From: Agrocybe praecox
Taxonomy: Eukaryota; Basidiomycota; Agaricomycetes; Agaricales; Agrocybaceae
NCBI GenBank assembly: GCA_964017145.1
Contig: CAXHKQ010000314.1
Location: 1-14,053, forward strand
Length of the DNA stretch: 14,053 nucleotides
Reading direction: 5' to 3'
In this document: piece after piece, positions 1-7,336 of the stretch
Position numbering within the stretch: the first letter of the stretch is position 1
Layout of the letters: every line of letters begins with the position of its first letter
Notes under the pieces: generated by a model
Databases searched by the model: none
Told to the model about the DNA's origin: nothing
What the model saw: only the letters and a program-made list of their open reading frames with translations
Translations under genes and position numbers: made by a program

Positions 1-60
1 CACACATGCGAGCACGTGCACGAGCACACACACGCACGCAAACTACTCTAGTGGTGGCGG
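1..60. repeat. CA/GCA-rich simple sequence
   Basis: Low-complexity run dominated by CACA and GCAC units, containing one CACGTG E-box at 13-18. It is cut by the window edge. No coding or RNA feature is visible in it. Confidence 0.5.
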
Positions 61-253
61 CAGGTGTTCGTGCTCCGTTTCGGACCGTCGAGGACAACAG
101 CAGCAAGGCAGCAAGTGCAAACGCACACACAAAAGAGCGCGTAGCCGATCAAGTCTTTTGGCCAGGCCAGGGGTGCAACTAATTCAGGATTTTTGAGTAG
201 GTTGTAACAATTTGAAGTTTGTAAGAATACTGACAGTATTCGATTTTATTTCG

Positions 254-330
254 GTGCACTAATTGTGCACTAATTGTATACTAATAGTACACTCAATGTA
301 CACTAAATGTGCACTTCTTGCGCACAAATT
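254..330. repeat. 11-bp tandem repeat, seven units
   Basis: Seven head-to-tail units of exactly 11 bp start at 254, 265, 276, 287, 298, 309 and 320. The first two are identical (gtgcactaatt) and the others diverge. Each starts with a GTRYAC-like core (GTGCAC, GTGCAC, GTATAC, GTACAC, GTACAC, GTGCAC, GCGCAC) followed by an AT-rich half. The 11-bp period is close to one helical turn, so the cores fall on one face of the DNA. This could be an array of protein sites or a simple minisatellite. It lies about 2.1 kb upstream of the forkhead start codon. Confidence 0.8.
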
Positions 331-1620
331 GACATGTTAATTTTATACTGTATACTGAAAGTAAAACCGCAGAAAATGCACAAAATCACACTTGGTTTTA
401 CATGGTAAAGTTGGGGAAAAATTGCATTAGTCGACCTTTTGTTGCCAATGCGATGCGTTCAGTTTGATCAGCCGAGACACAAATCACACACCACATTCCA
501 CACATCGTTGCCCTTTGAAGAAATGGGTCGAATTCGATAGGCTGCCATCTGGCGGGCAACGGCTGCGAATGGCGACCGAGTGCCGTGTGGAACACATTTA
601 TTTTGTGTGTGCTTTTCACCGAGCTTCTCGCCAACCAACGGTTCGAAAACCGGATGGAAAAATATCCCTCGATAACGCGCCATCTATCAAAAGACGCGCA
701 CACGACTTGCTGCATAATTGTGCCAATATTACCGCCATCTATCAGACAACGCACTCCGTTGAAAGCTATGGAATTTCGAAATCGGTTGTAAATTTGATTT
801 GAAATATTAGAGCGCAACGGGGTAATTATTGCATGGGGGCAATTTCAGAAACCTTTTCTTCAAAAACGGAGATATTTTACTTATATTAAATGTGTCTTAA
901 ATCTGATCGTATATGGCCGCTTACACAAACGTCATAGCTCTGAACAAGAACTAGAATGGACTTCATGTGTTATTTGCGGTCAAGATTATTGGTGAAATTG
1001 TGAAAGTGAAATCATGATCGATTGTCAAAAACATTAACATGTTTATATTGTTGGAACGGAGTTTCGAGAGTACCCACTGCCTTTGCCGTTCCCACATCAC
1101 CCAAGGAGTGTGCAAATGATTTTAAAAATGACTTGGTGAACTCAGGCAGGTCAACCAATTTATAAAATTTGTGGATACCATTGACAAATTCTACCTGATT
1201 CGTTCTGAAGAGAGCAACATTTCAACCTTTCTTTAGAGACGCTATGTTTCTATATTGTGAATTGAAGTCCTGCACCCACAAATTTACTTGTTCTCAAGAC
1301 TGTAATTTTCACTCAATATCGAAATGGAAGAATGAGGGCATATGACTTGACGAAAGACAAATACATTGGCTATATCCCTGCAAGACGTTGTATTAGTTCA
1401 ATCCTTCGGGCTTTCGTCGAAACCTAAAAGCATAATATGTTGACAGATTAAAGAAGGACCAGATGCACACTGAGACTATGAGAATGATACGAATCAATTT
1501 TAGTCGAATATTCTTATTTTGAATGTCAAAAATACGAGTAAAACAACAAATTTTGATGTCCCTAATCGTCACCAAATTACGGCTCGTGATAAGTGAAGTG
1601 TCTTTTCTCAAACTTTCTAC
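331..1620. other. AT-rich intergenic or intronic stretch without a recognisable gene
   Basis: Several short reading frames are open on both strands around 400-820, but they overlap each other, have no splice or domain support, and match no family I recognise. The only structured part is the group of CCATCT motifs at 544-743. From 830 to 1620 I see no repeats, RNA-like folds or coding signal. The stretch is presumably upstream sequence of the forkhead gene and, if the nesting inference holds, also intron of the - strand myosin gene. Confidence 0.5.
544..743. promoter_or_regulatory. Cluster of three CCATCT motifs, CTCF-like
   Basis: GCCATCTGGCG lies at 544-554, GCGCCATCTATC at 677-688 and CCGCCATCTATC at 732-743. 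Read on the - strand, the last two are GATAGATGGCGC and GATAGATGGCGG, close to the AGATGGCGC-type core described for insect CTCF sites. All three have the same orientation within 200 bp. Binding is inferred only from motif resemblance. A dispersed repeat carrying the same word is an alternative. Confidence 0.3.
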
Positions 1621-2427
1621 TATTCATGTCGTCCCTGCCGCCGCTCGATGAATAACGGTCCGAACACACGGCGCGTCGTTCAGGTGTACTCGTCGCCGTC
1701 GCGCGGCCACGCAAGTGGGTAATGTCAGCCGAGCACACACACACACACTTACCGCACACGACACACACGCTCAATTGCCCATTTCATACGGCCGCGGCGG
1801 CGGCAAACTACAACCACCACCACTACAACCCCTTGCGTTCTCGCGCGCGCGGACTAGTCGTATTAGTGCCAGCAACGCGGCGACAACGAAGGTTGTGGTT
1901 CGTTGTGCTCTTGGCTTTCGACGGCGAAACTTTCTTCGGCATTTGTTGTTTCTCGGTCAGCAAACATGCCAAAAGTCATCCGACGCTCATCCATCATCTC
2001 ACACTCCTCACATTCGAAGATCAACGGTCCATTTAACCCGCGGATTGAGCACCTGTCTTGGCGTAAATCAATTGATCGATCGCGCAGAGCAGTGCAGAGC
2101 ATTGTACAAATCACGCACGCGAGGCGAGTGAGTGAGCTCGTTTGTCAATAGAGAAACGGCGGCGACGACGCGGACGGTTGTGGTCAACCAACCGCCGCTG
2201 GACACGCTCTCACGCGGACTCGGCACATTCGAAACTTGGCGAGAGAACGCGGTGGTGCCAAGAGAACGCAGTTATTGCGTCACAGACAAAAAAAAGCAGC
2301 AACTCCTTCGGTGCCCTGGCAGACATTTTATTTTGTCGACTGGTCGCGGTTTGTCGACGCACGAGGCAGAACCGATGTCGGAAACGCCTTCCTGAATTGC
2401 CTCGTCTAGTTTGAGCCTACCGAAAAC
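1621..2427 (+). promoter_or_regulatory. GC-rich promoter/5' leader region of the forkhead gene
   Basis: Composition changes sharply near 1620 from AT-rich DNA to a CG-dinucleotide-rich tract that continues to the start codon at 2428. It includes a (CA)n run near 1733-1749, a (CGG)-type tract near 1790-1803 and a GCGCGC run near 1845. This is what a promoter plus 5' UTR of an insect regulatory gene looks like, but I cannot place the transcription start. Long open frames in this tract are not supported as coding. A leader intron cannot be excluded. Confidence 0.45.
2375..2395 (+). other. Short upstream ORF in the forkhead leader
   Basis: An ATG at 2375 opens a six-codon frame that ends with TGA at 2393-2395, 32 bases before the forkhead ATG at 2428. 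It lies in the presumed 5' UTR immediately upstream of the first splice donor. Short uORFs of this kind can damp translation of the main frame. Whether this one is used is unknown. Confidence 0.4.
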
Positions 2428-4738
2428 ATGGTAAGTGACACAGCATAAAAGTTATGCTACTGCGGCTCTGTCGAAGAATTTCTAAGAAAGGTGTAAATTC
2501 TGTCACTTTCATATCTTTCTCAGGAAATCTCCAATACTGTCGTTGATCAGTCCGCCCTCGGTGGCGCTGGTGGCTGTATTTACTACAACTACGTCATCGC
2601 ATCCGACCCAACCCAGCAAGGCATCGTCTACAATGCCACAACAACCACCATCGACTCTCTGCAGGCCTCCTCCTCCTCGTCCAACCAACTACAACTGTCC
2701 GAACAGCAGCAGATTTTCTACATGCACGAGACGATGCCGTCTGGCGAAATGTCGACCACTGCTTCGACCACATTGCTGACGTCCGCCAGCAGCAGTATCC
2801 GATGCTCGTGCAGCAGTGCATCGAAAACGACGACGCCGCCGCCGCCGCCACTGAACTGGAGCCCGTTTCGCAGGCCACTTTGAACGTTGTTCTGACCACA
2901 ATTGATACAGAGCAGCAGCAGCAGCAGCTAGAGCAGCAGATGGAGGAACCGCAACGATTCGTCCAGCAAGTGCCAGCATCTGCGAATGACAGCATAGCTT
3001 CGACCACATCGACGGCCATAGTCGAGGATGGCATTCCGCACTATTACATTCTGAACGGCACTGGAGATGAAGAGGACTTGGACGAGGAAATCGACGAAGA
3101 GTTCGACGAAGACGAAGACCACTGCGACTTCGGAGACGAGGAAATGAACGATGGTGAAGCGGAGCCATCGCAGAACACTGCTTACGAGTCCGAACAAGAG
3201 CTGACCAGTTTGGCGTGGTTGAGCGATCCGTTGCGCTGCAGTGCAATGAATGTTCTGGCAACGGCTGTTGGTTGCTTGGACGATGGACCACCGGCTCAGC
3301 AGTTGATGCCGAAGCCAAAGCAGCAGGCAGTGACGCAGACAGAAGTGCCTCAACCTTCACCTGCACCTGCGCCGAAAACGAAGGAAGTGGCCAAAACGAT
3401 GGCGACGAAATCGAGGAGTGTTCGTTCGGCCAAAGTCGATGAGTGTTTGCGACAGGTGGTGAATGATAAGAACGTGACGCAGGAACGCTTCAATAAGTTT
3501 ATGCTGCAGGTGCAACAGTAAGTGAACAGACCTGAACCGTTTGTGTTCTTAAACAGTAAACTAATGCAGCATTGTTCTTCCTTACAGAAGCCAAACCATT
3601 TACACCGGCAACGAGGTGGCCTATCGCGCCCTCGCCTCCGAGAAGCCGCCCTTCAACTACGCCCAGATCATCGCCATGGCCATGATGGAGTGCGGTCGCA
3701 TGACGCTCAAGGACATTTGCACCTGGATTCGTGATCGCTTCGCCTACTACCGGACGCTGGACAATTGGAACAATTCGATCAGGCACAATTTGTCGCTGCA
3801 CTTTTGCTTCACGAAGATCGCAAGGGATAAGACGGAGAAGGGCAAGGGAGGCTATTGGGAGCTGGCGATGAATGTGACCAAGGGGGAGAAGAAGCGAGTG
3901 CGCAATCGGTCGAAAAGGGCGCTGGCAGCAGCGGCTGCCGCGGCGGCGGCTGCTGGAGGGAAGTCGATGGCAGGTTCGCCGACGAAGGAGATGAAAAAGG
4001 CGCGACGAGCGGTGCGAAGCTCGACAACGACGCCAGCGCAGCAAATTCCTGCTGATTCGGGGATGATGAAGACGACGTTGCATGCAACGGAAATCGCTGC
4101 CAGTCAAGCGGCTGAATTGGCGGCGAGCGGTGATCAGATTTGCGGGGTGTTGCAGGAGATGAATTTCGCGCAGATTCCGGCGAATGTGCTGAATGATAAT
4201 GAGGTGAGTGCAGTGATAGTTGGCTAAATGCAATTGCCTGTAAACTAATTGTCTGTTATCTTCTTTCCAGATCCTCCTCGGCTGCGACATCCCACTATCG
4301 GGCGACTGCATCATCATTCCCTACAACCAATCGCAACAACTCGTTCAACAACAACATCAGCCCCAGATGTCGTCGCTAAGCCTCAACATTCCGACATCGA
4401 CGCCCACATCGCCAACATCGATGTCGTCGGCTTCCTCATCGCTGCAATCAATGCAAGACTCGACTGCGGTTGCCATGGCGCCGCCCGAGTACTCTGGCGA
4501 CGTCAACGACCTGACCGCTGCCACGCTAATTGCGCACGGTCTGACCTATCAACTGGGACCGAATGTCATCGTCGAACCAATGCCTTACGGTGGCGCAAAC
4601 GGAGAGGAGAATGGAGAAGGCGATCTGAGCACTCAGCAATCGGTGTTCGACCAGGTGGGCGACATTGAGCGCCAGCTGAGCAGCATGGTGCAGCTGCAGG
4701 AGCTGGTCGAGTACGATGTGTACGATTACACATGGTAA
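2428..4738 (+). CDS. Forkhead-box (winged-helix) transcription factor, four exons
   Basis: Exons are 2428-2430, 2524-3517, 3588-4203 and 4271-4738 (TAA), all with GT-AG introns. The start is the ATG just before donor GTAAGT. Splicing gives the strong context AAAACATG|GAA. The predicted product is a nuclear DNA-binding regulator of about 693 residues once an apparent one-base loss near 2787 is allowed for. The N-terminal half is Ser/Thr/Gln-rich, with an acidic block at about residues 182-216 that looks like an activation domain. The forkhead domain is at about 350-435, followed by a Lys/Arg-rich nuclear-localisation-like stretch and an alanine run. The C-terminal exon is Gln/Ser-rich and ends in YDYTW. 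The forkhead family is certain from the motifs NSIRHNLSL and GKGGYW. The FOX class is not: features recall FoxJ, FoxM and FoxN, so I give no symbol. It probably lies antisense within an intron of the myosin gene. Confidence 0.88.
2431..2523 (+). other. Intron 1 of the forkhead gene
   Basis: 93-bp intron with donor ATG|GTAAGT and a pyrimidine-rich acceptor TTTCTCAG|GAA. It separates the initiator codon from the rest of the coding sequence, so exon 1 contributes only the first methionine. Confidence 0.8.
2524..3517 (+). CDS. Forkhead gene exon 2: N-terminal acidic and Gln-rich region
   Basis: From 2524 the frame reads well-formed protein (for example IYYNYVIAS and QQQIFYMHET) up to about 2787, then dissolves into Ser/Cys/Pro-rich nonsense and a stop near 2880. 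The next frame becomes protein-like at 2787 (QQQYPMLVQQ) and stays open to the donor CA|GTAAGT at 3518. One additional base in the CC at 2786-2787 would join the two. Downstream parts include a DE-rich acidic block (about 3066-3168) and a basic segment just before the exon end. The exon ends with two bases of a codon, completed by the A at 3588. Confidence 0.8.
2787..2787 (+). other. Apparent one-base deletion (frameshift) in forkhead exon 2
   Basis: The good coding frame changes from codons beginning at 2524 to codons beginning at 2787, an overlap of one base. The change falls inside tccgccagcagcag, a C run beside a CAG repeat where slippage or a base-calling error is plausible. No intron of normal size with GT-AG ends fits the shift. 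With one base added, the total coding length is divisible by three across all four exons. An assembly error is more likely than a dead gene because everything downstream is intact. Confidence 0.65.
3588..4203 (+). CDS. Forkhead gene exon 3: DNA-binding domain
   Basis: Acceptor CTTACAG|A at 3587/3588 and donor GAG|GTGAGT at 4203/4204. The exon carries the whole forkhead domain uninterrupted by introns, then a basic tail, an alanine tract near 3924-3953, and a Ser/Thr/Lys-rich region. It begins by completing a Gln codon and ends in phase 0. Confidence 0.88.
3640..3918 (+). other. Forkhead (winged-helix) domain and basic tail
   Basis: It starts at EKPPFNYAQ, the usual KPPYSY-type entry. Helix 2 is in TLKDICTWIRDRF, recognition helix 3 is WNNSIRHNLSLHFCF, and wing 2 follows in KGKGGYWEL at about residues 417-425. 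Asn, Arg and His of NSIRHNLS, which contact DNA in the family, are all present. One oddity is a Phe after SLH where most forkhead proteins have a charged or polar residue. The KKRVRNRSKR-like tail is a likely nuclear-localisation or DNA-backbone contact segment. Confidence 0.95.
4271..4738 (+). CDS. Forkhead gene exon 4: C-terminal region and stop
   Basis: Acceptor TTTCCAG|ATC follows a 67-bp intron (4204-4270) and keeps phase 0. The encoded region runs from ILLGCDIPLSGD through Gln- and Ser/Thr/Pro-rich sequence to an acidic C terminus ending in YDVYDYTW and TAA. No further domain is recognised. This resembles the low-complexity transactivation tails common in insect transcription factors. 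Confidence 0.85.
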   Translation: MLLGCDIPLSGDCIIIPYNQSQQLVQQQHQPQMSSLSLNIPTSTPTSPTSMSSASSSLQSMQDSTAVAMAPPEYSGDVNDLTAATLIAHGLTYQLGPNVIVEPMPYGGANGEENGEGDLSTQQSVFDQVGDIERQLSSMVQLQELVEYDVYDYTW

Positions 4739-5110
4739 AGGATGGAACTAGTCAAGTGCCTACTACATACATAGGAACATAACGCACACATATACCCGAT
4801 TTGCCTTAAACACACGAGGGTATTGAGAAGCTCAACGAAGAATCAAAGTAATATATTATACACGTAGGCGGCTGATTGGAGGCCTTTATATACGAACGCA
4901 CAAGATACAATATGAAAAGCAATGTAGATGTTAACGCACACAAAACTTGAATGTGAACAATGTGAAACTACGCTCAACTACTTACGTCCTAGGCCTTTTC
5001 AGAGTGAAACTATTTAAATACACTATATACGATATCTAACTTATATGCTCAATAAACCAAAAATATCATAATCATACATTTACGAAATAAACGATATTAA
5101 ATGAAAACAA
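4739..5110 (+). other. 3' UTR of the forkhead gene
   Basis: AT-rich sequence after the stop codon, with no reading frame or repeat and two AATAAA hexamers near its end. The exact cleavage site cannot be fixed from sequence alone. Confidence 0.6.
5051..5091 (+). terminator. Polyadenylation signals of the forkhead gene
   Basis: AATAAA occurs at 5051-5056 and again at 5086-5091, about 310 and 350 bases after the stop. Either could direct cleavage. Their position on the coding strand and the AT-rich surroundings support use, but no transcript evidence is available. Confidence 0.55.
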
Positions 5111-5366
5111 AATGCGTTTGAAAATTGCTCCAGCAGTAAAACAGTACAAAAATAATGATGTTTCAAGGATAAGAACACATTATATTGTTGTTGTTGTTTA
5201 TATGCGTATGACAAATCTAGAACAACTACATAAAATAGAGCAAAAGCCACCCACATACAATTATTAGGTCCCTATAAACAATTGCGGACAAGATGGACCG
5301 GAAGGATTGGTCGCAGGACTAGTCCGGTTTGTCAAAGTCGCGTTTGTCATTGCACGGTCCTAACAT

Positions 5367-5629
5367 CGTCTGAGTGGTGTAGGTGATAGAGTGCTTGCCT
5401 CACGAGCGGGAGGTCCCGGGTTCGAATCTCGGGAGTGGGTGAAAGTTTTTAGTTTTCTCCACACGATGATCCACAGGAAGGATGTTAAATGTTGCCTAGG
5501 GTTACTCTTTAGAGCGATGTGCTAACCACATGTCATCTTTCAAACCCGAAACCGGTTACGAAGCCCTGCTACTCTTCAAATACAAGTGGAGTATACAAGG
5601 GAGGTCAAGACCTACGGGTTGTAGCACCA
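5367..5629 (+). mobile_element. tRNA-derived SINE, copy 1
   Basis: The head is tRNA-like, with an A-box-like TGGTGTAGGTG near 5375 and a B box GGTTCGAATCT at 5419-5429, as in RNA polymerase III promoters. The roughly 190-bp body (containing GGATGTTAAATGTTGCCTAG) matches the second copy at 11690 closely over its full length. There is no coding capacity, so it would depend on a LINE for movement. I see no clear target-site duplication around this copy. Confidence 0.85.
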
Positions 5630-5699
5630 AACATGATTTGATTGAACATCTACAATTGCAAATGAGACTTTAGTACTCATAGGGGTAATCTGATATGTT

Positions 5700-6270
5700 C
5701 GCGGCAATGACAAATAGGACAATGACGACGTCCAGACCCAAATGATAAAGTCCCTCTAATAGCGAATGAGGCTGGGACGGCGATCAGTCTTCAACGCAAC
5801 GAATGCGATATTAGCAAATGAACCAAGACCTCGATAAGTCCGAGAAGACAATGACGGATGTGACTGCAACGACGATCAGTCATAAATGCTACGGACGCGA
5901 TAATAACGAATGTGACTGGGACGATGATCTGTCCTAAATGCTATTGACGATACAATCACAAGCACGACTGAGACGACGATAAGTCCTGCATGCTACAGGC
6001 GCGATAATAACGCATGTGACTGGTGCGACGACCAGTCCTCAAGGCCAAGGCCGCACTTTATCAAATGAGACTGAGACGACGTCAAGTCCTATATGTTCTG
6101 GCTGCACTTTAGCAAATAGGCAACTCCTGAAACTGATAATGAAATTATTTTATAATGACAATAACAAACACGACTGAGACGGCGATCAGTCCTGCATGCT
6201 ACAGTCGAGACAATCACGAACACGACTGAGACGGCGATCAGTCCCAAATGCTATTGACGATACAATCACA
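5700..6270. repeat. Degenerate minisatellite of about 52 bp per unit
   Basis: The word CGATCAGTC or a close variant recurs at about 5781, 5832, 5873, 5925, 5977, 6029, 6080, 6183 and 6235. Spacing is mostly 51-52 bp, with one 41-bp step and one double step. Weaker units extend left to about 5700. Many units contain GACTGA and TCAGTC arms separated by eight bases, so each can fold into a small hairpin. The array is non-coding and would lie in the myosin intron if the gene continues leftwards. Confidence 0.8.
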
Positions 6271-6272
6271 AA

Positions 6273-6540
6273 CGCGGTCCGATATTCGCAATTACACTGT
6301 ACTCCAGTACAGTGCTATAGCGCGGCAATTGCATTGGCAATGACACCGTCCTCCAGTACAGTGCTATAGCGTGACAATTGCCAAATCCAGTCTCAAGGGA
6401 CTGGACTGTGTCAAAGACGGATACGTCCAGTCCTTGTAAAGGACCGCGGTGCTAAACACAAATCATTGCACGCGGTCCGACATTTGCAATTACACTGTAC
6501 ACCTAGTCCTCATGTACAGTGCAATAGCGCGGCAATTGCC
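6273..6540. repeat. Palindromic repeat units next to the minisatellite
   Basis: Three related segments: 6273-6332, a partial one at about 6333-6384, and 6471-6540. The first and third start CGCGGTCCGA and end GCGGCAATTGC. In the first, CACTGTAC (6295-6302) and GTACAGTG (6307-6314) form a perfect 8-bp stem with a 4-base loop, within outer GCAATT/AATTGC arms. In the third the same arms (6493-6500 and 6514-6521) enclose 13 bases. They end about 55 bp from the splice donor of the myosin exon at 6595. A relic of a small foldback element is possible. Confidence 0.7.
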
Positions 6541-6594
6541 AAATTTGGCCAATTATTTATAGGGGTACTAGATCGAAAATATTGACTAACTCAC

Positions 6595-7336
6595 CATTAA
6601 AACTCGTGTGCTCCTCCACCTTTCGCTTCTTCTCCTTTTTCCGCTTCGCCTTCGGCTTCTCCGTCTCCCGCGAGTTCATAAACTCATTCAAGAACCCCCG
6701 GAACGCATTCACCCCCATCGTCAGCGGAAAGTCCTCCCTCCGCTCACAGCACGTCTCCATCACCTGCTCAAAGTTCGCAATCAAATCCCGATACTTGATG
6801 TTCAGCTGATCCGCGTTCTGCTTATGCGCCACACTGTACTGCGCCACCAGATTCTTCTTGAACTCGCGCAGCGACTGTTTGAACACCCGATCGACCTCCG
6901 ACGGCTTGCCAAAATCACTGTCCATCTTGCAGATCTTTTGCGTGATAAAGTCCTGCATCAGCTGCAGTTCCTTGGCATCGCTGATGATCTTATCCGTGGA
7001 GTCGGTGTACTCCCGCGATGAGTATTTGGAATTCGGTGTCGACGTGAACACTCCGCCCGATCCGCCAATCGTGCCAATCGACTTGTCCACATTCTTCCGC
7101 AGCCGCTTCGATCGCTTGGCTTCGCATTGCAGCGTTTTCACGCCTCCGTTTTGAATGCACTTGGTGTGCACCAGCAACTTGCAATCGATGCACCGATGGC
7201 CCTCATTGACGAAGGCGTCGCTCTCCTGACAGCTGGCACACTTTTCCGCTTTGCCGATGCGCGAGGCCTTGTGGAAGCGATGGCCGGCGATCTCGATTTC
7301 GGTGCTCGAGGTGAAGCGATCGTTGCCTCGATTTAC
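6595..7336 (-). CDS. Myosin IX exon: C1-type zinc finger and pre-C1 tail segment
   Basis: Acceptor TTCCCCAG|GTA at 7337/7336 and donor G|GTGAGT at 6595/6594. The exon starts in phase 0 and ends with the first base of a codon, G, expected to make Gly with the next exon. Its N-terminal part is the C1-like finger (7124-7282). The rest is predicted helical, with LREFKKNLVAQYS, METCCERREDFP and GVNAFRGFLNEFM, then a highly basic run. Reading through the donor gives a stop after about 12 codons, so unspliced transcripts would make a tail without RhoGAP. Confidence 0.82.

Noticed and set aside
398..817. Overlapping open frames on both strands, up to 139 codons
   Set aside because: Several frames are open at once, no domain or splice signal supports any of them, and the composition is not like the real exons of the window.
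1715..2414. Open frames on both strands in the GC-rich leader
   Set aside because: Stops are scarce there because of high GC content. The frames consist of low-complexity Thr/His/Arg sequence and conflict with each other.
2751..2795. A small intron explaining the forkhead frame change
   Set aside because: Candidate GT...AG pairs here are shorter than normal insect introns, lack donor consensus and do not give the required length class.
2594..4317. Long - strand frames opposite the forkhead exons, up to 272 codons
   Set aside because: They are mirror frames of strongly supported + strand coding exons and encode compositionally odd sequence with no domain.
5368..5440. tRNA gene suggested by A and B boxes
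   Set aside because: The boxes belong to the head of a repeated element with a body of about 190 bp and a second copy at 11690. The acceptor stem does not pair well and no clean cloverleaf forms.
5700..6270. CRISPR array
   Set aside because: Repeats are degenerate, lack constant repeat/unique spacer alternation, and are in a eukaryotic locus. A minisatellite explains them.
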